The position numbers and the translations under genes were made by a program. Of a stretch of 64,000 nt of DNA, positions 58,333 to 64,000 are shown one piece after another. The notes under the pieces were generated by a model, which searched no databases, had not been told where the DNA came from, and saw only the letters and a list, made by a program, of their open reading frames with translations. Origin of the DNA: Armatimonadota bacterium. Its GTDB lineage: Bacteria; Armatimonadota; Fimbriimonadia; Fimbriimonadales; Fimbriimonadaceae. The DNA lies in the NCBI GenBank assembly GCA_025360125.1, contig JANYCU010000016.1, positions 50,716-114,715 of the forward strand. Direction: 5' to 3'. Position 1 is the stretch's first letter; every line of letters starts with the position of its first letter.

Positions 58333-58773
58333 TTAATTTGGGTTTGCTCGACTTGAATTCTTTCGGTACTGAAACTTAGAGCCTGCTCGACGCTCCAGTT
58401 CGCTCATCAATGCTCGTTTTCGAACAACGATTCCGTTCAGCAAAAACTCGGTGCCGTCCCTGCGATGGATGACGCAGTCTTCATAGTTTTGCCCGGTTTC
58501 GTCGTTGCCATGATAAAGCGCCAGCAAAAAAATGTCGTCCATTCGAAGCGTGTCTGACAGGATTCCCGTTTGGTCAAACCGTTCCAGGGAACCTTCGGAG
58601 AGAACAAGTTTTGCCCGGTTATTTCGCTCACCTCGCCGATGTGAAATTGTTTGGCGAATTAACCCAACGGTAAGCCAGACATGAAGGATGGAGCAGAAGC
58701 CAAATAGCAGCTTGATCCAGAGAAGGTCGCCAATCATTACGCCAACGAACACGAGAAGGCTGAAATATGCCAT
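58333..58773 (-). CDS. hypothetical membrane protein
   Basis: 146 aa from the ATG at 58773; the frame stays open to 58899 but that part overlaps the ltaE gene. Two membrane segments (AYFSLLVFVGVMIGDLLW and LLFGFCSILHVWLTVGLI, about residues 2-40) are followed by a soluble domain with VLSEGSLERFDQTGILSDTL and EDCVIHRRDGTEFLLNGIVV, suggestive of a PH-like membrane protein. Not confidently assigned. It ends the minus run after ltaE. Confidence 0.6.
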   Translation of the reverse strand: MAYFSLLVFVGVMIGDLLWIKLLFGFCSILHVWLTVGLIRQTISHRRGERNNRAKLVLSEGSLERFDQTGILSDTLRMDDIFLLALYHGNDETGQNYEDCVIHRRDGTEFLLNGIVVRKRALMSELERRAGSKFQYRKNSSRANPN

Positions 58774-58834
58774 CAAACCCGAGCAGCCTAATCCGTGTAC
58801 TGGCCACGAATTCAGAATCGGGAAAACCTGTTGT

Positions 58835-59857
58835 TTATTTTGCGAGCTCTGCAAACACTTCCACCGTTCGCTGTACTCCCGCGCCGTTGACGTCGGCATG
58901 GGTTACCAGTCTCAGACGATTCGCCGCTACCGGGAAGCACCAAATACCCTTTTCGTGAAGTTTTGCTTGCCACTCTTCTGCCGAAGTTTCGGTTCCGATG
59001 AGGCAGATATTGGTTGGGGTGTTGGCCGAGTCAGTCGTGAATCCGTTTAGTTTGCCGATTTCGACGGCTAGAAGTTGTGCGTTTGCGTGATCTTCCGCGA
59101 GGCGGTCGACCATTTTGGTGAGGGACACGATTCCGCATGCGGCGAGGACTCCGGACTGGCGGAGGCCTCCGCCCATTCGTTTACGCCAGATTCGAGCGCG
59201 GTCGATGAACTCCTTTGGACCGGCGAGGATCGAGCCGACGGGTGATCGGAGGCCTTTTGAGAGGCAGAAATTGACGGTGTCGACGTCATCACAGAGGTCT
59301 TTGACCGGGCGATTGAGGGCCACGGCGGCGTTGAAAATGCGGGCGCCGTCGACGTGGACTTTGAGCCCGTGTTTGTCGGCGATGTTTCGATACTCCTTGA
59401 GGTTCGCCATGGGAATGATGGTTCCGCCTGCTCGGTTGTGGGTGTTTTCGAGGCAGATAAGCGTTGTTCCTGGAGTGTGGAGGTTTGCGCTCGTGATTCG
59501 CTTTTCGACCGTGGTTGGGTCCATGGTGCCTTTGTCGGAAGGCAAGGTCCAGGTGAGGACATTGGCGAACATTGCGGGGGCGCCGACTTCGTAATAGATC
59601 ACGTGGGCTTCTTCCTCGACAATGATTGCGTCGCCGGGTTTGGTGTGGGTCGCGATCGCGATTTGGTTGCCCATCGTTCCGGATGGGACGAAGAGGGCTT
59701 CTTCTTTGCCGACCATTTTCGCGGCGAGTTGTTCGAGTTTGGTTACGGTTGGCTCGTCGCCGAGGACGTCGTCGCCGAGGGGGGCGGCCATCATCGCCTC
59801 GTACATTTCGGGCGTTGGTCGGGTGACGGTGTCGCTGCGGAGGTCGACGATGTTCAT
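58835..59857 (-). CDS. ltaE: low-specificity L-threonine aldolase
   Basis: 340 aa, normal length. VDLRSDTVTRPTPEM opens the protein; the PLP region includes FVPSGTMGNQIAIATHTKPG, VHVDGARIFNAAVALN and the PLP-binding Lys in NFCLSKGLRSPVGS. It splits L-threonine or allo-threonine to glycine and acetaldehyde. TAACCT ends 8 nt before the ATG and no Shine-Dalgarno is evident. The downstream membrane protein gene may be co-transcribed. Confidence 0.94.
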   Translation of the reverse strand: MNIVDLRSDTVTRPTPEMYEAMMAAPLGDDVLGDEPTVTKLEQLAAKMVGKEEALFVPSGTMGNQIAIATHTKPGDAIIVEEEAHVIYYEVGAPAMFANVLTWTLPSDKGTMDPTTVEKRITSANLHTPGTTLICLENTHNRAGGTIIPMANLKEYRNIADKHGLKVHVDGARIFNAAVALNRPVKDLCDDVDTVNFCLSKGLRSPVGSILAGPKEFIDRARIWRKRMGGGLRQSGVLAACGIVSLTKMVDRLAEDHANAQLLAVEIGKLNGFTTDSANTPTNICLIGTETSAEEWQAKLHEKGIWCFPVAANRLRLVTHADVNGAGVQRTVEVFAELAK

Positions 59858-59911
59858 TGGTGAATAGGTTACCGATTTTGGTAGGGGCAGATAACTTAGT
59901 TTTGCGGGCTA

Positions 59912-59963
59912 TATGGAGTGCGGCAACTTGTTGGCGCTTTGTCCTGCGAGACTTGTCTCGCTG
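59912..59963 (+). repeat. REP element, left of RAYT 2
   Basis: ATGGAGT, hairpin GCGGCAAC-TT-GTTGGCGC (one mismatch), linker TTTGTCCT, hairpin GCGAGAC-TT-GTCTCGC, then TG. An ATG inside it makes the downstream gene look 26 codons longer than it is. Confidence 0.82.
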
Positions 59964-59990
59964 AAAAATCTAGGTGTAGAATTCAGATCC

Positions 59991-60512
59991 ATGAGTTGGC
60001 CACATGCTCCTAGCAAAATTGTAAAGGGTCCAGGCATTTACATAATCACGGCGGGAACGTATCATAAGCAGCATTTGTTTGACAGTCCTGCAAAACTTAA
60101 AGTGTTGGAACAAATCCTTTTCGAAAAAGCACTGGAAACAAACTGGGAACTGCAGGCTTGGTCATTGTTTTCTAATCACTATCATTTGGTTGGATTTTGC
60201 CAAGACGAGGACGGAATCCGCAAGTTAACTTCGAGACTTCACGGTACAACCGCCCAGTACCTCAACAAAGTCGACGAAACGCCCGGAAGAAAGGTCTGGT
60301 ATCGATGCCGCGATACTAACCTTACCAACGAAAGAGCTTATCTCGCTCGCCTGAATTACGTCCACAATAATTCACGGAAGCACCTTAATATTCCTGCGGA
60401 AAACTATCCATTTTGTAGCATGCATTGGTTCAAGACTCAGGCGGATCGAGCGTTTTATGAGACGGTCATGTCGTTCCCAAGCGACGATATTTCGATCGAA
60501 GATGATTTCTGA
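59991..60512 (+). CDS. REP-associated tyrosine transposase (RAYT), copy 2
   Basis: 173 aa from the ATG at 59991, giving the same first residues as copy 1 (MSWPHAPSKIVKGPG). The HUH motif is FSNHYHLVGF; the Tyr region GRKVWYRCRDTNLTNE is followed by YLARLNYVHNNSRKHLNI, where copy 1 has NNP. The last 25 residues match copy 1 closely. TAGAAT lies 8 nt upstream. Both copies keep their catalytic residues, so recent activity is possible. Confidence 0.9.
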   Translation: MSWPHAPSKIVKGPGIYIITAGTYHKQHLFDSPAKLKVLEQILFEKALETNWELQAWSLFSNHYHLVGFCQDEDGIRKLTSRLHGTTAQYLNKVDETPGRKVWYRCRDTNLTNERAYLARLNYVHNNSRKHLNIPAENYPFCSMHWFKTQADRAFYETVMSFPSDDISIEDDF

Positions 60513-60525
60513 ATAAAATGCTTTG

Positions 60526-60592
60526 CAGCGAGACAAGTCCTGGGAACTTCGTTCCTCCAGGACAAAGCGCGGACAAGTCCGCGCACTCCATA
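60526..60592 (-). repeat. REP element, right of RAYT 2
   Basis: CAGCGAGACAA, then an enlarged hairpin GTCCTGG...CCAGGAC with an inner GAAC-TTC-GTTC, linker AAA, hairpin GCGCGGAC-AA-GTCCGCGC (perfect), then ACTCCAT. Confidence 0.82.
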
Positions 60593-60606
60593 TAAGGTTC
60601 CAAGCG

Positions 60607-60612
60607 TAAACT
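60607..60612 (+). promoter_or_regulatory. -10 element, leaderless spacing
   Basis: TAAACT ends 6 nt before the ATG at 60619 (spacer GAGTTT). It lies 14 bp beyond the RAYT 2 cassette. Confidence 0.5.
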
Positions 60613-60618
60613 GAGTTT

Positions 60619-61617
60619 ATGAATGCAATCCTTGTCGGTGCGGGTGGAATGGGGAGGTCGTGGGCGAAAAATCTGGCGGTGAACCCGGAGACGGAGGTTG
60701 TTGCTTGGGTTGATGTCATGCCTGGCCAGGTTGAGCGAGCCAATGCTGAGTTGGGGACGAGTTATCCGGCCTTTTTTTCGCTTCAGCAGGCGATTGACGA
60801 AGTGAATGCGGACTTTGTGGTTGATGTTTCGGTGCCGGAAGCTCATGAGTCGGTGACCGTTTGCGCGTTGGAGGCTGGGCTTCCGGTTTTGGGAGAGAAG
60901 CCGATGTCGACTTCGATGGAGAGCGCGCGTCGGATGGTGGCTGCTTCTGAACGCGCAGGGAAGGTGTATATGGTTTCGCAGAGCCGCCGATATAACGGAA
61001 ACCAGGAGGCGTTTAAGTCTTTGCTCGGCGAAATCGGTGAACTCGGCATTTTGAATGTCGACTTCTATATCGGGGCGCATTTTGGCGGTTTTCGCGATGA
61101 GATGGCGCACGTTTTGATTCTGGATATGGCGATCCATACGCTTGACCAGGCGCGCTACCTTTCGGGTTTGGATGCGGCGAGCGTGTATGCCGACGAGTTT
61201 AATCCGACTTGGAGTTGGTACCGAGAGGGGTCCTCGATCAACTGCATTTTCGAGATGTCGAACGGAGTTCGGTTTAACTATCGCGGCTGCTGGTGTGCTG
61301 ACGGATTGCACACGAGTTGGGAGGGCGAGTGGCGCGCAGTTGGGTCTCGCGGGACAGCTAAATGGGACGGCCACGGCCACATGGTTGCGGAAGTTGTGGC
61401 GGGTGACGAGGGATTCCATCGTCCGGTCGATAAGCTTTCGGAGACTCGGCACGATATTGCGGAAGGGATCGATGGCAGCTTGCGGGACTTTTTGAATGCA
61501 CTTCGGACGGGCGAGACTCCGCGGGGCGAGTGCCACGACAACATTAAGAGCTTGGCGATGGTCTTTGGCGCCATTGAGAGTGTGGAGAGTGGGACGAAGG
61601 TAGGAATTCGCGTCTAG
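60619..61617 (+). CDS. Gfo/Idh/MocA-family oxidoreductase
   Basis: 332 aa. The Rossmann start is NAILVGAGGMGRSWAKNLAV, with the family's EKP motif in PVLGEKPMSTSMES and a second domain from about residue 125 (FYIGAHFGGFRDEMAHVLIL, DMAIHTLDQARYLSG with the catalytic-site Asp/His). It probably oxidises a sugar or inositol with NAD(P). No sugar-transport or catabolic genes are adjacent, so the substrate is unknown. TAAACT-N6-ATG precedes it. Confidence 0.92.
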   Translation: MNAILVGAGGMGRSWAKNLAVNPETEVVAWVDVMPGQVERANAELGTSYPAFFSLQQAIDEVNADFVVDVSVPEAHESVTVCALEAGLPVLGEKPMSTSMESARRMVAASERAGKVYMVSQSRRYNGNQEAFKSLLGEIGELGILNVDFYIGAHFGGFRDEMAHVLILDMAIHTLDQARYLSGLDAASVYADEFNPTWSWYREGSSINCIFEMSNGVRFNYRGCWCADGLHTSWEGEWRAVGSRGTAKWDGHGHMVAEVVAGDEGFHRPVDKLSETRHDIAEGIDGSLRDFLNALRTGETPRGECHDNIKSLAMVFGAIESVESGTKVGIRV

Positions 61618-61645
61618 ACTCGATTTGCTATACACTAGGAATACC

Positions 61646-62041
61646 ATGAGGTCGATTCTGCACAAGCTAAGATTTGTCTGGATGGCGACTTTGTGCGTCG
61701 GTACCTTCACGGGCTTGATATTTTGGCTTGAACATAAAATGCCCCCGAGTTGGAGAATTACACTATGCTGGGCAGCCTTACTGCCGATTCTTGCGCTTCT
61801 CGAGTTCGCCAGCAATGAATTTAAAAGGGAGAGCAAGCGGTTCTCACCGATTCGATTGGCCTCCACCATTTCGACAATGTATATGGGTTTGGGAATGGTT
61901 CATTTTTTACGAGGGGACGATATTGGGGCGACTCTATTTACAGTTTTTTCTCTCATCATCCTTCTGGTTGGTTTTCTTTTTTGGAAGTTCAGCCATCGTG
62001 CGGATTCCGACTCGACTTCGAGGGAAATGACCAAGTTATAG
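61646..62041 (+). CDS. hypothetical membrane protein
   Basis: 131 aa from the ATG at 61646. Four hydrophobic segments: FVWMATLCVGTFTGLIFWL, WRITLCWAALLPILALLEF, LASTISTMYMGLGMVHFL and ATLFTVFSLIILLVGFLFW. A charged loop lies between the second and third. TACACT lies 9 nt upstream. No family recognised. Confidence 0.65.
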   Translation: MRSILHKLRFVWMATLCVGTFTGLIFWLEHKMPPSWRITLCWAALLPILALLEFASNEFKRESKRFSPIRLASTISTMYMGLGMVHFLRGDDIGATLFTVFSLIILLVGFLFWKFSHRADSDSTSREMTKL

Positions 62042-62189
62042 ACTAAGTCAAAACTGGCCGAGCATAGTCTTGGTTATATTGCCTGGAGATGGTGTTTGGT
62101 GCGATAGAGTGTGCGAAGAGTGGGTTGAAGGTGAAGTTTTAGGCTCGAAAGGCCATTTTTGATCATTGAAGCAATCGCACAACCTGGTG

Positions 62190-62195
62190 TAACAT
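62190..62195 (+). promoter_or_regulatory. -10 element, leaderless spacing
   Basis: TAACAT ends 6 nt before the ATG at 62202 (spacer ATTCTT). Confidence 0.48.
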
Positions 62196-62201
62196 ATTCT
62201 T

Positions 62202-62486
62202 ATGTCGTCGCTCGCCGAAAATGATGCCGCGAAGATTCGGATTCTTGCCAAAGAATTCGGGATAGTTAGCATCAAGCTGTTTGGATCGCGTGCCAAGAAC
62301 ACTCACACTCCGCAAAGCGACTTCGACTTCTTGGTTCGCTTCGGAAAAGTTGCGAGCTTGCTCGATGTAATCCGGTTCAAACAAGAAGCAGAGCAGATTC
62401 TGGGACTCCCAGTAGATGTCGTGGAAGAAGGTGGAATTCCGACTCCACTTACTGATCGAATATTGTCAGAGGCTATCGCAATTTGA
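62202..62486 (+). CDS. MntA-like minimal nucleotidyltransferase, no HepT partner
   Basis: 94 aa. IKLFGSRAKNTHTPQSDFDF followed by LVRFG is the GSRARG-x(n)-SDxDL motif of MntA/KNTase-type proteins, and the C-terminus (GLPVDVVEEGGIPTPLTDRI) matches the antitoxin group that AMPylates HepT. Usually the hepT gene overlaps it; here the next gene is an unrelated membrane protein, and the one before is also unrelated. It may be solitary or the partner may be lost. Confidence 0.82.
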   Translation: MSSLAENDAAKIRILAKEFGIVSIKLFGSRAKNTHTPQSDFDFLVRFGKVASLLDVIRFKQEAEQILGLPVDVVEEGGIPTPLTDRILSEAIAI

Positions 62487-62547
62487 AGGATTATGATGAT
62501 TCAATTTCTTAATCTTGAACGAAAAATAGCGAAATTCTGAGGGGAAG

Positions 62548-62937
62548 ATGGTGAACAAGAAATTCGTAGCCTGGACAGTCGTCGTAGTCATGATGGTCGG
62601 GACGATTTTTTGCCTGCTATGGTTTGCTAATCCAAGTCTCAATTGGGCTAGCAAACTCGGCTTGCTCTTAGCAGGATTTCTGTTTCTAGTGGCCCCTGCC
62701 CTATTGTCCAGGTCTAAAAGCATAATTCTGCTGACGGCTGTATGCTGGATTAGCCGACTGGGAGCATGGCTTTTTTTGGGTTATTTGTTTTACGCGAAGT
62801 GGAGATGGGATTTATCAATAGCCATGGCAACGACCTTCTTGCCGTTCGACGGATGGAAGATCTACAAGGCTAAGGAAAAGCGGCTTGAAGAAGTTGCAGC
62901 TCAGAACCTGCCTCCGATGAACTTCAATCTGAAGTAG
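62548..62937 (+). CDS. hypothetical membrane protein
   Basis: 129 aa with a GAGGGGAAG Shine-Dalgarno right before the ATG. Hydrophobic segments: VAWTVVVVMMVGTIFCLLWF, ASKLGLLLAGFLFLVAPALL, ILLTAVCWISRLGAWLFLGY, with a charged C-terminal tail (YKAKEKRLEEVAAQN). No family recognised. Confidence 0.65.
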   Translation: MVNKKFVAWTVVVVMMVGTIFCLLWFANPSLNWASKLGLLLAGFLFLVAPALLSRSKSIILLTAVCWISRLGAWLFLGYLFYAKWRWDLSIAMATTFLPFDGWKIYKAKEKRLEEVAAQNLPPMNFNLK

Positions 62938-62974
62938 TCCTGGCATTGGAAAAAGTGTTAGACTTTTTGCACCT

Positions 62975-63481
62975 ATGAAATCATTCAAATTCGTTATCAT
63001 CGGCGCGATTGCGCTCACCACTGCATCTGCTTTTGCTGACCTCAAGTCAGACTGGCAGAAGGTGCTCGACAAGTACGTAGTGCTCAACAAGAAAAGAGAT
63101 ATTAAGGGTTTCGACGCATTGGTGATGAAGACCTTTACCGAGGATTTCAAGTTCACGGGCAAGGACAAGAAGCAAACCATGACTCGCCAGCAGTGGATTG
63201 ACGAATCGCACCAAGAGATGAAGATGACGGGCACGATCACGAAGGTCGTTTTCCATGCCGACAGCATCAAGATGATGGGGAAGGACAAGGCGCTCGTTAA
63301 GGTTTCGATTGTGTTTGAGGGCGACATTCAGATTGACCCCAAAGGGAAGCCGACGTCGATGAAGTCGACCGCGAAAACAGATCAGGTTATCGTGAAGAAG
63401 GGAGGCATGTGGATGCTTCAGTCGATGACCAACACGGAAGAGACGATGTCGATGAACGGCAAGCCGATGAAAGGCGGCTAG
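62975..63481 (+). CDS. secreted SnoaL/NTF2-like protein
   Basis: 168 aa. A signal peptide (SFKFVIIGAIALTTASAFA) is followed by a domain of about 130 residues: an N-terminal helix (SDWQKVLDKYVVLNKKRDIK), then KTFTEDFKFTGKDKKQTMTR and strands ALVKVSIVFEGDIQIDPKG and TDQVIVKKGGMWMLQSMTN, the usual NTF2-like (DUF4440/SnoaL) order. Met- and Lys-rich C-terminus. TAGACT lies 10 nt upstream. Function unknown. Confidence 0.72.
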   Translation: MKSFKFVIIGAIALTTASAFADLKSDWQKVLDKYVVLNKKRDIKGFDALVMKTFTEDFKFTGKDKKQTMTRQQWIDESHQEMKMTGTITKVVFHADSIKMMGKDKALVKVSIVFEGDIQIDPKGKPTSMKSTAKTDQVIVKKGGMWMLQSMTNTEETMSMNGKPMKGG

Positions 63482-63487
63482 AAGTAG

Positions 63488-63516
63488 AAAGCCCCTCGTT
63501 AGCGAGGGGCTTTTTT
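63488..63516. terminator. bidirectional terminator
   Basis: AAAGCCCCTCG pairs perfectly with CGAGGGGCTTT around TTAG, followed by TTTT on the plus strand; it lies between convergent genes. Confidence 0.92.
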
Positions 63517-63520
63517 ATAC

Positions 63521-63724
63521 TTACTCCTTCCAGAGTGGGCCAAAGACGGCGTTTGACATTTCGTCAATGTCGTCTAAGAAGCTCTGCCGCTTTTTGGGCT
63601 TCGGCGAGCTTGAGATTGGCATCGGTGCAGCGTTGGCTCGTCGGTTGAGGGCAGCGCGCACAGCTCTGCGGATTGGAGTCGGGAGAACAACAGATGTTCT
63701 TCGAATGAATGTACTTACGACCAA
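63521..63724 (-). CDS. hypothetical small basic protein
   Basis: 67 aa from a TTG. A full AAAGGAGG Shine-Dalgarno lies 7 nt before the TTG, the best in the window, which is the main reason to accept it. The N-terminal 45 residues are Arg/Ala/Pro-rich (RRAVRAALNRRANAAPMPIS); the end is acidic and hydrophobic (KRQSFLDDIDEMSNAVFGPL). No family recognised. It starts about 160 bp from the hexanucleotide repeat at the window end. Confidence 0.55.
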   Translation of the reverse strand: MVVSTFIRRTSVVLPTPIRRAVRAALNRRANAAPMPISSSPKPKKRQSFLDDIDEMSNAVFGPLWKE

Positions 63725-63885
63725 GGTTAAACCTCCTTTGGTGTCGTAGCCTTTGTCCTAGGCTTTCGGACTGAACGGTGCATTGTTCAGTTGTACTTGT
63801 TCCGCTGTGAACAGGTTAATTATGGCATATTTGCGACCAGGGATCAGCGCTCTGGGACCGGAGATCGGGCAAAGTCTTAATAAAT

Positions 63886-64000
63886 GATGGCGATGGCGAT
63901 GGCGATGGCGATGGCGATGGCGATGGCGATGGCGATGGCGATGGCGATGGCGATGGCGATGGCGATGGCGATGGCGATGGCGATGGCGATGGCGATGGCG
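63886..64000. repeat. perfect GATGGC hexanucleotide repeat at the window end
   Basis: 19 exact copies plus one base of the next, running off the window. The same unit, broken up, is upstream of nusA. Between 63725 and 63885 I see only a small CTGAAC/GTTCAG hairpin (63771-63790). The full length cannot be told here. Confidence 0.95.

Larger units (their letters stand above)
59912..60592. mobile_element. RAYT cassette 2: transposase gene between inverted REPs
   Basis: Left REP 59912-59963 and right REP 60526-60592 are in opposite orientation and enclose the gene at 59991-60512. The right REP carries an inserted extra hairpin. Confidence 0.82.

Noticed and set aside
60466..61869. 467-codon open frame on the minus strand opposite the Gfo/Idh gene
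   Set aside because: It is the antisense shadow of a clear oxidoreductase gene with all family motifs on the plus strand; its translation is Arg/His/Ser-rich with no family features.

Overview
The window most resembles a chromosomal segment of a Fimbriimonadales-type member of Armatimonadota (Gram-negative envelope, soil or water bacterium). This is inferred from the gene content: a PEP-CTERM protein with an arginine-rich tail, a subtilase ending in a dockerin-like Ca-binding repeat, tandem prepilins, a single-MCE-domain lipid-transfer protein, meso-DAP muropeptide recycling (Mpl), and REP palindromes of the kind seen in Planctomycetes, Verrucomicrobia and Armatimonadota genomes. No rRNA or tRNA gene is visible, so the placement is unproven. 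CGA is the main arginine codon even in atpD (15 of 25 Arg codons by my count).

Layout. 1-5.8 kb: glycoside hydrolase-like protein, PhoR-like kinase, then glnB-like / transposase-like / MCE / rplI on the plus strand, ending in a strong terminator. 5.9-19.4 kb is accessory: a nucleotidyltransferase pair, a duplicated non-coding block with DnaA-box-like palindromes, a solo REP, rtcB opposite a TIR/deoxyribosyltransferase-like protein, an IS200-type element inside long inverted repeats, several unknown secreted proteins and several DUF4177-like small proteins. 19.7-29 kb: atpD-atpC split from the rest of ATP synthase, a lipoprotein, a PEP-CTERM protein, an ECF sigma with a DUF4349 anti-sigma-like partner, a DUF2089/DUF4097 operon, an M32 carboxypeptidase. 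29.3-34.8 kb: subtilase, then a tightly overlapped dCMP deaminase / WecA-like / uppP / pth operon. 35-43 kb: TPR-degenerate GGDEF protein, DUF1232, M48 protease, then three pilin paralogues and minor pilins. 43-54.8 kb: glutathione peroxidase, mpl, an ECF sigma with its own GGAAC/CGTT-type promoter, the nusA-ylxR-infB-trhO operon behind a leader terminator, ispH. 54.8-64 kb: two RAYT transposase cassettes bounded by inverted REPs, a thioredoxin-DUF3738-like fusion, threonine aldolase, a Gfo/Idh oxidoreductase, an orphan MntA-like protein, small secreted and membrane proteins, and a perfect GATGGC repeat running off the end.

The most interesting signals are: (1) many start codons sit 5-8 nt (most often 6) after a TANNNT hexamer with no Shine-Dalgarno, implying widespread leaderless mRNAs; (2) a RAYT/REP system with two paralogous transposases, each framed by inverted two-hairpin REPs; (3) an IS200-type tnpA framed by about 100-bp inverted repeats; (4) a roughly 170-190 nt interspersed element whose two copies keep hairpins by compensatory change, possibly a structured RNA or an undescribed repeat family; (5) a diverged non-coding tandem duplication with perfect DnaA-box palindromes.
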